DNA of 64,000 nucleotides from an uncultured Oscillospiraceae bacterium (GCA_949745795.1 CATKAZ010000114.1:31694-95693); one strand, 5' to 3'; positions 33,061 through 42,461 are shown, counted from the stretch's first letter. Notes: generated from the letters alone by a model not told the origin. Numbers and translations are program-made.

Positions 33061-35586
33061 ATGCCTAAAGATTATAATCTTGATGATATTTTAAACGAAT
33101 ATTCCGGAGGTTCAGCTAAAACCTCCGTTAAAAATAGATCAGCAGAAACCCGAACAAAACCTAAAACAGATTTTGATAAGCCTTATCAAAATACCGGTTT
33201 CATAAAAGTTCCCGAATCTGTCAAAAATGCCGATATAACTGTTACATATAATATTGATGAATTACAGGACGCAGAAAAAACATTTGTTAAAAAACCGTCT
33301 CCCAGTCATCAATCCGGAAAATTTGCAGTTTCGGATATTAACAGACCTAATGTTTCTTACATAAATTCTGTAAAGGATATTCAAATAAACAAAGCCGACC
33401 TTCCTCCGAGACCTACAGATTCGATCGATGGTTATGACGGAGCTGTAGTAACTCAAAATATAAGCGACGATGTTTATACCCCAAAGGTCAGAAAAATGAG
33501 TAATTCCACCAGAGCAAAAGAAATGCGTGCAAAGCGCCGTAAAAAGAAAAAGAAACAGCCGGAATTTACTTATCCGGTCGAATCCCCTGATGGAATATTT
33601 ACCAAACCGGAAAAGAAAAAATCTAAATTTATCGTACAACGAGAAGAAGAAAACAAAAAGGAACCGGAACCTCAAAACGGTATGGTAGAACTGGTCGAAT
33701 CGGCAGCTCCCGAAGCGCTGGACGTTCAAATTCCCGACATTAATCAATCGCTTAATGATGAGATATTTGATAATGAAAAAACTAAAATAAAAAGAAAAAA
33801 AAATAACAGCAAAGCTTATAACAAAAAACAGTCAATTAAAGACTACGACAGCTTTGAAAACGCAAGGGAAATAAAAAATGATATTGCTGACCTGAAAGGA
33901 AGTATTTCATTCAGAATAATGGTACTGCTTTTTATGACACTTTTCAGCGTATACATAGCTGTAGGAGAGATGCTGAAGCTCCCGGTACCGGAAATGCTAA
34001 GCAGCAGTCATTCTCCTGAAATATATTCATGGGTTCAGGTTCTGTTGCTTTTTCTTTCTGTTATCGTTTCCTTCGGTACTATAAAAAACGGATTAATAAG
34101 TCTGATTAAATTCCGTGCAGATAGTGACAGTCTTACAACGCTCACCTGCATTGCATCAGCAGCTTCAGCAATACCGGTAATAATAGACCCGCAAATGCTG
34201 CAAAAAGAAAAATTATTTATTTACACTCCTATTGCTATACTGAGTCTTTTAATCAATGCGTTTGGCAAAAGGCTGATTATCAGCAGGGCATCACTTAATT
34301 TTGACTTTATTTCAAAGGATTTTAATCGACATGCAGTTGTATGTGTTGAAGACGTGGACAGAGCAGAAAGCCTGACAAGGGGAACAATCGGCGATTTTCC
34401 TATTCTTGCGGCAATGAAGCCTACTAATTTTATAAAGGATTTTGCAAGATATACATATTCTTCAGATACAGGAGATAAATACAGCCGCATAATCGCTCCA
34501 ATCGTTCTGATCGGTTCATTACTGTTTTCCGGAGCTTTAACATTTTGGAAAATCGGTACCTTAAGTTTAGAAGCTGTATCCTTTGGATTATTTGTTTTTT
34601 CAGCTTGCATTAGCTCGTGCTCTTGCATGGCTATACCGTTAATTGCTAATATCCCTCTTGAAAAGGCAGCAAAAAAATATGTCAGAAACCATGGAGTTAT
34701 GCTCGGATATCAAAGCGTTGAAGACTATTATGATATCAATTCCGTTATGATTGATGCCAGTACATTATTTCCCGAAGGCACAATAAATCTTTGCTCCATA
34801 AAGCTTTTTTCCGGTACTAAAATTGACGATGCTTTAATCGAAGCAGCCAGCCTTGCTTCTCATGGAAACAGTATTTTAAAAGACTTATTCAATGATGTCA
34901 TTGCCGGTAAAAAGAAAATGCTCAATCATGTTGAAAACTTTGTTTACGAAGATTCAATGGGTCTTTGCGGTTGGATCAACAACAGAAGAATTCTTCTCGG
35001 AAACCGTGAACTTATGAACAGCCATAAAATCGAAGGAATCCCAACTAAGACAAAAGAAAGCGAATTTACCGAAGGAAACAGAGATGCTCTTTATCTTTCG
35101 GTTTCCGGAAATTTGGCTGCAATGTTCATAATTGAAGTTACAGCAAGTACTGCTGTTAAAAAATGTATGAAACAACTGGAAAAAAATGATATTGCAGTTA
35201 TAATAAAAAGCGTAGATCCTTTTATTACAATCAGCCGTATATCTTCCCTCTTTAATTATTCAGATGAATTGCTGAAAATTATACCGCAAAGAATGGTAAG
35301 GGATTTTGATGAAGAAACTAAAAAGGTTAAAAAAATAAGCGCTTCTATGGCTTGTTCCGGAAAATTTACGTCTTTTGTACAGCTTATTATGGGCGCTAAA
35401 TCTATTAAAAAAACCGTAGCGGCAGGCGTTGCAATACAAGCAGCATCAGCTTTATTAGGTTTGGGCGTCGTAGCCATTAACTGTGTACTCAATGCGTTTT
35501 CGGATTTATCCCCCGCTATGATTTTAGTTTACCATTTGATATGTACTGCAATAACTGTTTTAGCAGTACGTATAAGAAAACTGTAA
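33061..35586 (+). CDS. P-type ATPase-like membrane pseudoenzyme with long basic N-terminal region
   Basis: An 841-residue protein. Residues 1-280 are hydrophilic and low-complexity (KRRKKKKKQPE, KIKRKKNNSK). From about 284 it follows the layout of a P1B-type ATPase: membrane helices, an actuator-like segment, two helices with SACISSCSCMAIPLI where metal pumps have CPC, then a phosphorylation/nucleotide region with LLGNRELM (about 646) and C-terminal helices. Every catalytic motif is altered: the DKTGT site reads DASTL (Asp565), HP reads HG (His601), TGD reads SVD (717-719), and TGES and GDGxND are absent. It should not pump. It is co-transcribed with rlmB and ends in an 18-bp stem terminator. 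Confidence 0.75.
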   Translation: MPKDYNLDDILNEYSGGSAKTSVKNRSAETRTKPKTDFDKPYQNTGFIKVPESVKNADITVTYNIDELQDAEKTFVKKPSPSHQSGKFAVSDINRPNVSYINSVKDIQINKADLPPRPTDSIDGYDGAVVTQNISDDVYTPKVRKMSNSTRAKEMRAKRRKKKKKQPEFTYPVESPDGIFTKPEKKKSKFIVQREEENKKEPEPQNGMVELVESAAPEALDVQIPDINQSLNDEIFDNEKTKIKRKKNNSKAYNKKQSIKDYDSFENAREIKNDIADLKGSISFRIMVLLFMTLFSVYIAVGEMLKLPVPEMLSSSHSPEIYSWVQVLLLFLSVIVSFGTIKNGLISLIKFRADSDSLTTLTCIASAASAIPVIIDPQMLQKEKLFIYTPIAILSLLINAFGKRLIISRASLNFDFISKDFNRHAVVCVEDVDRAESLTRGTIGDFPILAAMKPTNFIKDFARYTYSSDTGDKYSRIIAPIVLIGSLLFSGALTFWKIGTLSLEAVSFGLFVFSACISSCSCMAIPLIANIPLEKAAKKYVRNHGVMLGYQSVEDYYDINSVMIDASTLFPEGTINLCSIKLFSGTKIDDALIEAASLASHGNSILKDLFNDVIAGKKKMLNHVENFVYEDSMGLCGWINNRRILLGNRELMNSHKIEGIPTKTKESEFTEGNRDALYLSVSGNLAAMFIIEVTASTAVKKCMKQLEKNDIAVIIKSVDPFITISRISSLFNYSDELLKIIPQRMVRDFDEETKKVKKISASMACSGKFTSFVQLIMGAKSIKKTVAAGVAIQAASALLGLGVVAINCVLNAFSDLSPAMILVYHLICTAITVLAVRIRKL

Positions 35587-35630
35587 AATAACAATCCGGA
35601 TCATTCAACTGATCCGGATTGTTATTTTTA
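35586..35630 (+). terminator. Strong terminator after the P-type ATPase-like gene
   Basis: A perfect 18-bp stem (35586-35603 with 35610-35627; core AATCCGGATCA) encloses a six-base loop and runs into Ts. Confidence 0.92.
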
Positions 35631-35723
35631 GAATTACATAATGGTCACTTAAATTCGCCTTGGTGTTTTTTCACAAAATTTACCTTAACTTTTAATAAAA
35701 TATGTAGAATATTTTGCAAATAG

Positions 35724-35752
35724 TTGAAATAATAAATAAAATACAGTATAAT
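35724..35752 (+). promoter_or_regulatory. Promoter of the EF-G paralogue
   Basis: TTGAAA, 17 bases, TATAAT, 44 bases before the start codon. Confidence 0.7.
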
Positions 35753-35796
35753 ATTAAGTAAGTTATTGTACAATTTGATAAAAGGAGCAATCTACA

Positions 35797-37854
35797 ATGA
35801 AACGTATAAAAAATATAACTTTAGCAGGACATAACGGTTCAGGAAAAACTTCACTTGCCGAGGCATTGATTTTTAAATCCGGAGCGTCTGACCGACTCGG
35901 AAAAACAACTGACGGCACAACAATTATGGATTTTGATCCGGAAGAAGTAAAAAGAAAAATTTCAATAAGTACTTCTACGGCGTCATTTGAATATGAAAAT
36001 ATAAAGGTAAATTTACTTGACACTCCGGGACTTTTTGATTTTACCGGAGAAATGATTGAGGGGATATCTGCTGCTGATACGGTAATGATAACTGTTTCGG
36101 CAAAATCAGGTGTAAAAGTCGGTACAAAGAAAGCATATAAAGAAGCTGAAAAGCAACATAAGTCAAAAATATTTGTTATAACAAAAATTGATGATGAAAA
36201 CGCTAATTTTTATAATGTACTGACAGAGCTAAAAACTGTATTCGGTCCTACAGTTTGCCCGATTATAGTTCCTGTTATTGAAAATGAACAAATCGTTTCC
36301 TATGTTAATCTCATAGAAATGAAAGCATATAGGTACGATGATAAGGGCAATACAATTGAAGCAGCATTGCCTGAAACAGAAAAAATCGAAAAAATGACAT
36401 ATCGTATAGATGGTCTTAGAGAAGCTGTCAGTGAAGCTGTTGCTGAGACTGATGAAGCTTTAATGGAAAAGTTCTTTGAAGGCGAACCATTTACTCAAAA
36501 GGAACTTATTGACGGAATACACAATGGTATGAATAAGGGTATAATAACGCCTGTTGTATGTGCGTCCGCCAATGATCTTACAGGTATTGATATGCTTTTG
36601 AAAGAAATTGCACTTCTTATTCCGTCCGCAGATGAGGCTGAACCGATTGAAGCTGCTTTTGAAAATGATTTAATACCAATTAAATGTACTTCTGAAGAAC
36701 CTCTGTCTGCATTCGTTTTTAAAACTATAGTTGATCCTTTTATCGGAAAAATGTCATATATTAAAGTTATGTCAGGCATATTGAAAGCAGATTCATCAAT
36801 TTATAATTCATCAACTGAAGTAAATGAAAAAATCGGTAAGCTTTATTTTATGAAAGGCAAACAGCAAACCGAAATATCTGAAGCTTATGCAGGAGATATA
36901 GTTGCCGCAGTAAAAATTAATGCGTCTACATCAGACACACTCTGCGCTCCGGAACGAAAAGTTTTATTTGAAAAGATGACCTTTCCTGTTCCTTGCTATT
37001 CAATGGCAGTTTGTACCGCTCAAGGTGACGAAAGTAAAATTTCGTCAGGTATTCAGAAAATTCTTGACGAAGATAAAACTTTGAAGTATGAGCAAAATGA
37101 AAGCACAAAAGAACAAATTTTAAGCGGTCTGGGCGAACAGCACCTTGAGATTACACTTTCAAAGCTGAAAAATAAATTCGGAGTTGAAATGGATCTTACT
37201 GAACCCAAAATCGCATACAAGGAAACCATCCGCCGCAAAGTCAAATCAGAAGGAAAATACAAAAAGCAAACAGGCGGACACGGTCAGTATGGGCATGTAT
37301 GGATTGAGTTTGAACCATGTGTAAGTGATTCATTGATTTTTGAAGAAAAAGTATTTGGCGGTGCAGTACCTAAAAACTATTTCCCTGCTGTTGAAAAAGG
37401 ATTACAGGAAGCAGTAAAGAAAGGCGTACTTGCCGGATGCCCTGTAGTTGGTCTAAAGGCTATACTTGTAGACGGTTCATATCACCCTGTTGACTCATCT
37501 GAAATGGCATTTAAAACAGCAGCGTCCCTTGCATATAAAGAAGGGTTAAAACAGGCTGAACCTGTTATGCTGGAGCCTATTGGAAGTCTTAAGGCAGCAG
37601 TACCGGATGAAAATACCGGAGATGTTATGGGTGAGCTTAACAAGCGCAGAGGAAGAGTTTTAGGTATGGAGCCTTTTGAAGAAGGCATGACTGAAATATA
37701 TGCGGAAGTTCCTATGAGAGAAATGCATAGCTTTACAATGTATCTAAAACAGATAACAAAGGGCATGGGAAGCTTCACATTTGATTTTCTCAGATATGAA
37801 CAGCTGCCTGCAAACCTTATAGCAGAAGTTATTGCAGAAAATATTCGGGAATAA
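35797..37854 (+). CDS. Elongation factor G-like GTPase (EF-G2 family)
   Basis: A 685-residue translational GTPase with P-loop GHNGSGKT (11-18), switch II DTPG, a G4 motif TKID (in place of NKxD) and domains II-V (GQYGHVWIEFEP in domain IV; FTMYLKQITKGMGSF in domain V). The altered G-domain start (ITLAGHNGSGKTSLAEALIF, no IDAGKTT) marks the EF-G2 paralogue, which in Thermus binds the ribosome and has GTPase activity but an unclear role. It is a single gene with its own promoter and terminator, away from the str operon, so it is not the housekeeping EF-G. Confidence 0.92.
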   Translation: MKRIKNITLAGHNGSGKTSLAEALIFKSGASDRLGKTTDGTTIMDFDPEEVKRKISISTSTASFEYENIKVNLLDTPGLFDFTGEMIEGISAADTVMITVSAKSGVKVGTKKAYKEAEKQHKSKIFVITKIDDENANFYNVLTELKTVFGPTVCPIIVPVIENEQIVSYVNLIEMKAYRYDDKGNTIEAALPETEKIEKMTYRIDGLREAVSEAVAETDEALMEKFFEGEPFTQKELIDGIHNGMNKGIITPVVCASANDLTGIDMLLKEIALLIPSADEAEPIEAAFENDLIPIKCTSEEPLSAFVFKTIVDPFIGKMSYIKVMSGILKADSSIYNSSTEVNEKIGKLYFMKGKQQTEISEAYAGDIVAAVKINASTSDTLCAPERKVLFEKMTFPVPCYSMAVCTAQGDESKISSGIQKILDEDKTLKYEQNESTKEQILSGLGEQHLEITLSKLKNKFGVEMDLTEPKIAYKETIRRKVKSEGKYKKQTGGHGQYGHVWIEFEPCVSDSLIFEEKVFGGAVPKNYFPAVEKGLQEAVKKGVLAGCPVVGLKAILVDGSYHPVDSSEMAFKTAASLAYKEGLKQAEPVMLEPIGSLKAAVPDENTGDVMGELNKRRGRVLGMEPFEEGMTEIYAEVPMREMHSFTMYLKQITKGMGSFTFDFLRYEQLPANLIAEVIAENIRE

Positions 37855-37874
37855 ATTAAAATTATAAATATACA

Positions 37875-37911
37875 AACTGCAAAAATCTTACCGGTTTTTG
37901 CAGTTTTATTG
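37875..37911 (+). terminator. Terminator of the EF-G-like gene
   Basis: AACTGCAAAAA pairs with TTTTTGCAGTT around a nine-base loop, then TTATTG. The yczE-type promoter starts one base later (TTGCCA at 37912, 17 bases, TATAAT at 37935). Confidence 0.8.
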
Positions 37912-37958
37912 TTGCCATATAAAAAACAAAGTGGTATAATATTATACGGTGATGAATT

Positions 37959-38627
37959 ATGTCAATAAAAATGTCGAAAACAGAGCTGTTTAAAAGATAT
38001 ATGCTTTTTATTATCAGTCTGTTTTGTACTGCTATGGGAGTCAGTTTGGCTGTAAAAGGAGGTCTTGGTACATCTCCTATTTCGTCTGTTGCTTATGCTC
38101 TTAGTTTAAATACTCCAATATCATTGGGATATCTTCTGTTTATTTGGAATATGATTCTTCTGGCTGCCCAAATTATCATTCTTAAAAAGAATTTTTCTAA
38201 AATACAGCTAATGCAAATTCCTCTGTCCCTTATCTTCGGATGGTTTACGGATTTTTCAAAGTATATCATATCAGCAAATTCAATCCCGAACCACTACACT
38301 TTAAGACTTATGTTAACAATAATCGGAATGATAGTAGTAGCATTGGGAGTTACTCTTTCAGTTATTGCAAATGTGGTACTTAATTCAGGCGAGGGATTTG
38401 TAAAAGCATTATCCGATAAACTGCATTTAAAGTTTGGTAATGTGAAAATCGCTTTTGACATATCATGTGTTATCATAGCAGCTGTTATTTCATTGCTGCT
38501 TTCACATACAGTTCAAGGAGTCCGTGAGGGAACATTTATAGCTGCAATTTTTACGGGACTAATCGTTAAACTCCTATTGAAAACCATAACACAACCCATA
38601 TGCAGTTTATTTAGTATTAAAAATTAA
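37959..38627 (+). CDS. YczE/YitT-type integral membrane protein
   Basis: A 222-residue protein with about five to six membrane helices and the family motifs GVSLAVKGGLGTSPISSVAYALS (about 26-48) and a repeat of the same theme in LNSGEGFVKALSDK. This is the YczE/BCR-YitT class, whose function is not settled. It has its own promoter (37912-37940). It converges on cdaR with a shared terminator and shows no functional link to neighbours. Confidence 0.82.
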   Translation: MSIKMSKTELFKRYMLFIISLFCTAMGVSLAVKGGLGTSPISSVAYALSLNTPISLGYLLFIWNMILLAAQIIILKKNFSKIQLMQIPLSLIFGWFTDFSKYIISANSIPNHYTLRLMLTIIGMIVVALGVTLSVIANVVLNSGEGFVKALSDKLHLKFGNVKIAFDISCVIIAAVISLLLSHTVQGVREGTFIAAIFTGLIVKLLLKTITQPICSLFSIKN

Positions 38628-38630
38628 TAA

Positions 38631-38668
38631 AAATGCGCTCTTCAATTGAAAAGCGCATTTATTTTTTA
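38631..38668. terminator. Bidirectional terminator between the yczE-type gene and cdaR
   Basis: AAATGCGCT and AGCGCATTT (38631-38639, 38652-38660) pair, with an inner TTCAATTGAA palindrome in the loop. T-runs exist on both strands. Confidence 0.85.
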
Positions 38669-39964
38669 ATCATTATTGTTTTCAGTAGTAATCGGTTCTG
38701 CTTCTATGGAAACCTTTTGCAATCCTACTGCCCATACTTTATTGTAATTAGGGAAACTTATTGTGGCATCAGCCGTAAAATTACTGCTTTGAATAGTATA
38801 TTTCAAAAGATCAACAGAAACAAGAATATCCTTTTCTGTTATTTCGGCAATGTCCTCCTCAGGACCGATAATGTCGAACACAAGTCCATAAGAATTTACA
38901 GTACATTTATAATCGGTAGGAGCATTTAAAATGGAAATATCATTTACCGTTACTGTCTTTTTTGCAAGTCCTTCAGTGTTTAGCTTGACCGTTACTGTTG
39001 AAATATTTGAAAGATTCTTATAATTCTCTGGAACTTCCAAATCAAAGGATTTGTTAAAATCCCAGTCTATATCATATAGCGGTATAGAACCTATATTCCA
39101 TTTATCAATTTTTTCAAGCTCAGTATTCGGAGAAGCCAAACTTATTGAATTCATATTCATTTCCAAGCTTAATGAATCTGCGTCAAAGTTTGCAGGAGCA
39201 TATCTTAAATCATAGCAGAGTTTTAATTTTTGCTGCATATAAACAGGTATATCAATAGTAAAATCATTTGTGTTAAACGTAATATTTTTCGTATCTATCC
39301 TTGATTCATTTTTGTCATATAAAACAATTTCCGAACTATGGAAAGTATATGCTGTATCCAGCACTTGTTCATTATTTACAACAACCGACGCTCTATCAAC
39401 TTTATCCAATTGTGTTGACGGTCCTGAAACCTCTATTATATTTGGTGTGCATTTAAAATCACCGTTATCCATATAAAGTCCTTCAACGGCTTTTATTTTA
39501 GGAGCTTCAACAGACAGTTCAAATTCTCTTGTATCAATTTTATCAAACATTACCGCCATGGTTGACGGACTGACACTGGTAACGTCAAACTTTACATCTG
39601 ACTTTTTACTTTTAACATTAATCTTCAAATACTTTTCTCCGGCAGAAGTCACATTTTCCACAACAGCCGAAGCAACAAGATCATCTGCCGAAAGACTTCC
39701 TATACTTGAACGATTTCCCTGAATTGTTACAGTAACCTTTTTAGTTTCATAGCTTATAACGCTCAAGCCGTTTTCTTCAGCAGAGGTTCCTGTTATATCT
39801 ACTTCAACAGGAATATTATTTAAAGTTTTAGGTGTTGTAGGGTATACTGTTATAGAAATTATAAACCAAGCAATAACGGCAATAATAACCGAATAAATAA
39901 TCATTGCCGGATTAGTAGTGAGAGTACTTTGGAGATTCTTAACAATGTTCTTAAAATATCTCAT
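38666..39964 (-). CDS. cdaR: YbbR-domain protein, regulator of the diadenylate cyclase
   Basis: A 432-residue protein with one N-terminal membrane helix (about 19-40; IIYSVIIAVIAWFIISI) and extracellular YbbR repeats (about four; each with the PxxVxVxG pattern, for instance IIEVSGPSTQL). CdaR modulates CdaA in Firmicutes. Its start overlaps the cdaA stop by four bases (ATGA), confirming the pair. The glmM gene that usually follows is not here; cdaR ends against a terminator. Confidence 0.93.
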   Translation of the reverse strand: MRYFKNIVKNLQSTLTTNPAMIIYSVIIAVIAWFIISITVYPTTPKTLNNIPVEVDITGTSAEENGLSVISYETKKVTVTIQGNRSSIGSLSADDLVASAVVENVTSAGEKYLKINVKSKKSDVKFDVTSVSPSTMAVMFDKIDTREFELSVEAPKIKAVEGLYMDNGDFKCTPNIIEVSGPSTQLDKVDRASVVVNNEQVLDTAYTFHSSEIVLYDKNESRIDTKNITFNTNDFTIDIPVYMQQKLKLCYDLRYAPANFDADSLSLEMNMNSISLASPNTELEKIDKWNIGSIPLYDIDWDFNKSFDLEVPENYKNLSNISTVTVKLNTEGLAKKTVTVNDISILNAPTDYKCTVNSYGLVFDIIGPEEDIAEITEKDILVSVDLLKYTIQSSNFTADATISFPNYNKVWAVGLQKVSIEAEPITTENNND

Positions 39965-40842
39965 TTTTTACCATCCCCTTTAAAACGAAATCCTTTTTTG
40001 ACCGGAAGTTTTTTCTTCATGTCAACAGGCTTTGGAAGAATTGCTTCGTGGAGATATTCATTTAATTTAAATCTTGTAAAATCACGAACAAGCACACCGT
40101 TTTCCGCAACAGATATCTGTCCCGTTTCCTCTGATACAACAATAATAACCGCATCTGAATTTTCACTCATTCCAATTGCCGCCCTATGCCTTGAACCAAG
40201 CTTTTTATTTATAAGCTCTTCCTTCTGAGGTTTAGGCAAAAAACATGCAGCGGCAAGAATAATTCCGTCTCTGATTACTACCGCACCGTCGTGAAGCGGC
40301 GTATTCGGGTAAAATATATTACCGAAAAGCTCTTTACTCGGTTTTGCATTTATAATTGTTCCGTTTGCAATCTGTTCACCCAACTTCGTCTGTCTTTCAA
40401 TTACTATCAGCGCTCCTGTTCTTGTAGAGGATAAATCCATACACGAATCGCATATTGCTTCTATTGCATGATTCCATTGAGAGGTTATTTCATCTGATGT
40501 CCCTGAAAAATTAAATAAATTTACACCCAGCTTAGTTCGGCCTGCCTTTTCAAGGGCACGTCTGATTTCAGGCTGAAACATAATGAGTATTGCTAAAAGA
40601 CCTATATCCAAAATACTTTTTATTATGTATGAGATAGATTTTAATCCGATAAAAGTACTGATAAGATATGCTGCGGCAATAAATAAAATTCCTTTAACCA
40701 GCTGTCCTGCACGGGTTTCTCTTATAAATTTTATTAATATGTATATCAGGTACGACATAAGCAGCATGTCTATTAAATCCATAAAAGTTATAGACTGCAA
40801 TACATTCCATGCCATATTTATACCATTTTTTATAATGTACAT
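39961..40842 (-). CDS. cdaA: Membrane-bound diadenylate cyclase (c-di-AMP synthase)
   Basis: A 293-residue CdaA with three N-terminal membrane helices (about 20-95) and a DAC domain. The catalytic DGA (PLHDGAVVIRDG) and RHR (GSRHRAAIG) motifs are intact, as is GALIVIERQTKL. It joins two ATP into c-di-AMP, which controls potassium and osmolyte transport and wall integrity. The start at 40842 follows AAGGGGAG. A promoter (TTGAAA-16-TAAAAT) and a 120-base leader with a GC-rich hairpin precede it. Confidence 0.96.
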   Translation of the reverse strand: MYIIKNGINMAWNVLQSITFMDLIDMLLMSYLIYILIKFIRETRAGQLVKGILFIAAAYLISTFIGLKSISYIIKSILDIGLLAILIMFQPEIRRALEKAGRTKLGVNLFNFSGTSDEITSQWNHAIEAICDSCMDLSSTRTGALIVIERQTKLGEQIANGTIINAKPSKELFGNIFYPNTPLHDGAVVIRDGIILAAACFLPKPQKEELINKKLGSRHRAAIGMSENSDAVIIVVSEETGQISVAENGVLVRDFTRFKLNEYLHEAILPKPVDMKKKLPVKKGFRFKGDGKK

Positions 40843-40931
40843 AATTCACTCCCCTTACTCATTTAAGTCGATACCCTGCAATCTGCCCAACAAGCTTTAT
40901 ACGGCTCTGGCTTAAATTTGTATCACTATGT

Positions 40932-40998
40932 ACAGAGGGGACAATGCCCCCCTGTATTATCCTAATATTAATTTTACCATAAAAACAGATAATTTCAA
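40932..40998 (-). promoter_or_regulatory. cdaA promoter and 5' leader hairpin
   Basis: The minus strand reads TTGAAA (40998-40993), 16 bases, TAAAAT (40976-40971). Just after the start of transcription, ACAG-GGGG pairs with CCCC-CTGT (40955-40932), an unusually GC-rich hairpin for this region. It has no T-run and may stabilise the mRNA or bind a factor; it does not match a riboswitch I know. Confidence 0.5.
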
Positions 40999-41007
40999 TA
41001 GTTTTTA

Positions 41008-42135
41008 TTATATTTTCTGTATTTTTTTTATAGTTTTCACAAGACTTTCAACCTGATTTTCATTATTAAAAACAGATGGTGCAAACCTTACTGTACCATC
41101 CGTCGTTCCCATAGAATAATGAGCAAGAGGAGAACAATGGAGACCGGCACGCAGACAGAATCCCTGTTGATCCAGCTTTTCCGCAACATCTTCCGGTTTC
41201 ATATCCGGAATATTAAATGAAACAATAGGGACATATTCAACTCCGGGACTTCGATAAATAATAGTACGGGTATCCGAAAGACCGTTTATAAACTGACGGC
41301 ATAGTTTATCTTCATGTTTGAAAATTTTAGCTGTTCCCATATCCCTAACAAATTCTATTCCGTTCTTTAAGGCAATTATTCCTATAACATTAAGTGTTCC
41401 GCTTTCCATACCATCCGGGAGTATATCCGGATGCTCAAGATTAAGAGACGAGCTGCCTGTTCCCCCCTGAATCAACGGTGTTATATGATATTTTCCATCA
41501 CTTATAAGAAGTCCTGTTCCGGTAGGACCATAAAGTCCCTTATGACCTGCCGTACAAAGTATATTTATTCCGTCGGACATTTTTATATCAAGAGTTCCGC
41601 ATGCCTGTGCACCGTCTGCAATAAAGCAGATATTCTTCTCCTGACATAACTTTCCGATTTCCTTGTACGGCATAATCTGTCCGGTAACATTACCGGCTAT
41701 CGTACAGACAATTGCTTTTGTATTATGATTTATAAGTGAACGGAAATTATTGACCGTCTCATCAGGATCGTCTGAAACTTCGGCTATACTGAAAGTACAC
41801 TTTTTTTTCTTAGCCAAGGCATAGACCGGACGGGCGGAAGAATTGTGTTCTATTCCGCTTATTATTATATGACCGCCGTTTGACATTATTCCTTGAATTG
41901 CAAAATTCAGCGCATGAGTACAGTTAACTGTAAAAATAACATTTTCTGTTTGAGCGCCGAAAAAGTCAGCGGCAGTCTGTCTTGTATCAAAAACCTTTTC
42001 GGATGTTAATAAAGTTAGCTTATGCCCTCCCCTTCCCGCATTTCCTCCATATTGCTTTACCGCTTTAAAAATCGCATTTGCAACAGAAACGGGCTTTGGA
42101 AAAGTCGTTGCTGCATTGTCAAAATTAATTGTCAT
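41008..42135 (-). CDS. Cysteine desulfurase-family PLP enzyme (class V aminotransferase fold)
   Basis: A 375-residue fold-type-I enzyme with the PLP lysine at Lys199 (CTAGHKGLYGPTG) and the persulfide cysteine at Cys334 (RAGLHCSPLAH), so it should take sulfur or selenium from cysteine or selenocysteine. It resembles the subgroup found beside DUF3343 and selenium-related genes rather than IscS or SufS; no SUF scaffold is near. It overlaps the DUF3343 gene by four bases, so the two are coupled. No terminator separates it from cdaA downstream. Confidence 0.88.
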   Translation of the reverse strand: MTINFDNAATTFPKPVSVANAIFKAVKQYGGNAGRGGHKLTLLTSEKVFDTRQTAADFFGAQTENVIFTVNCTHALNFAIQGIMSNGGHIIISGIEHNSSARPVYALAKKKKCTFSIAEVSDDPDETVNNFRSLINHNTKAIVCTIAGNVTGQIMPYKEIGKLCQEKNICFIADGAQACGTLDIKMSDGINILCTAGHKGLYGPTGTGLLISDGKYHITPLIQGGTGSSSLNLEHPDILPDGMESGTLNVIGIIALKNGIEFVRDMGTAKIFKHEDKLCRQFINGLSDTRTIIYRSPGVEYVPIVSFNIPDMKPEDVAEKLDQQGFCLRAGLHCSPLAHYSMGTTDGTVRFAPSVFNNENQVESLVKTIKKIQKI

Positions 42136-42359
42136 TGCGGCATCGCATCCCCTAAAAGCTTTCCGTATGCGATATTATACTTATCTAAAAACGCAATCAC
42201 TATTTCAGGAGCTCCGTTAACAACTATCATATGAGTACAACCGTTTTCCGAAACGTTTGCGGCTCTTTTGACTGTGCATTTAAAGCCCTGCTCATTTAAC
42301 ATACGCTTTGCTTTAATGGCAAGAGTAACAGAGGGCATAGAGACTGCTGTCATATTCAT
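42132..42359 (-). CDS. DUF3343 putative Se/S carrier-like protein
   Basis: A 75-residue protein with the DUF3343 pattern (SVTLAIKAKRMLNEQGFKC, CTHMIVVNGAPE). The family is described as putative selenium/sulfur carriers; Cys in GFKC and GCTH could carry a persulfide. The ATG at 42359 has AAGGGGTG at ideal spacing; a longer frame upstream would run through a hairpin. It is coupled to the desulfurase by an ATGA overlap, suggesting donor and acceptor. Confidence 0.82.
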   Translation of the reverse strand: MNMTAVSMPSVTLAIKAKRMLNEQGFKCTVKRAANVSENGCTHMIVVNGAPEIVIAFLDKYNIAYGKLLGDAMPQ

Positions 42360-42378
42360 AGTATCACCCCTTCTTTGA

Positions 42379-42421
42379 GAATTTGTGTTCACAGGCATTC
42401 TAAGCCTGTAAACACAAATTC
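42379..42421. promoter_or_regulatory. 17-bp-stem leader hairpin upstream of the DUF3343 gene
   Basis: GAATTTGTGTT and ACAGGC pair with GCCTGT and AACACAAATTC, with one opposed mismatch and a seven-base loop. It lies between the promoter and the ribosome-binding site and has no T-run, so it is probably a leader structure or operator rather than a terminator. Confidence 0.6.
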
Positions 42422-42461
42422 TGAATGCAATCTTCTAAATGCAATTCTTCCTTATGATACT

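Noticed and set aside
33061-35586. Functional metal-transporting P-type ATPase
   Set aside because: The phosphorylation motif, TGES, HP, TGD, GDGxND and CPC are all altered, so phosphoenzyme formation and pumping are not credible.
40850-40970. c-di-AMP (ydaO) or 6S RNA in the cdaA leader
   Set aside because: The conserved core sequences of those RNAs are not present; only one GC-rich hairpin is seen.
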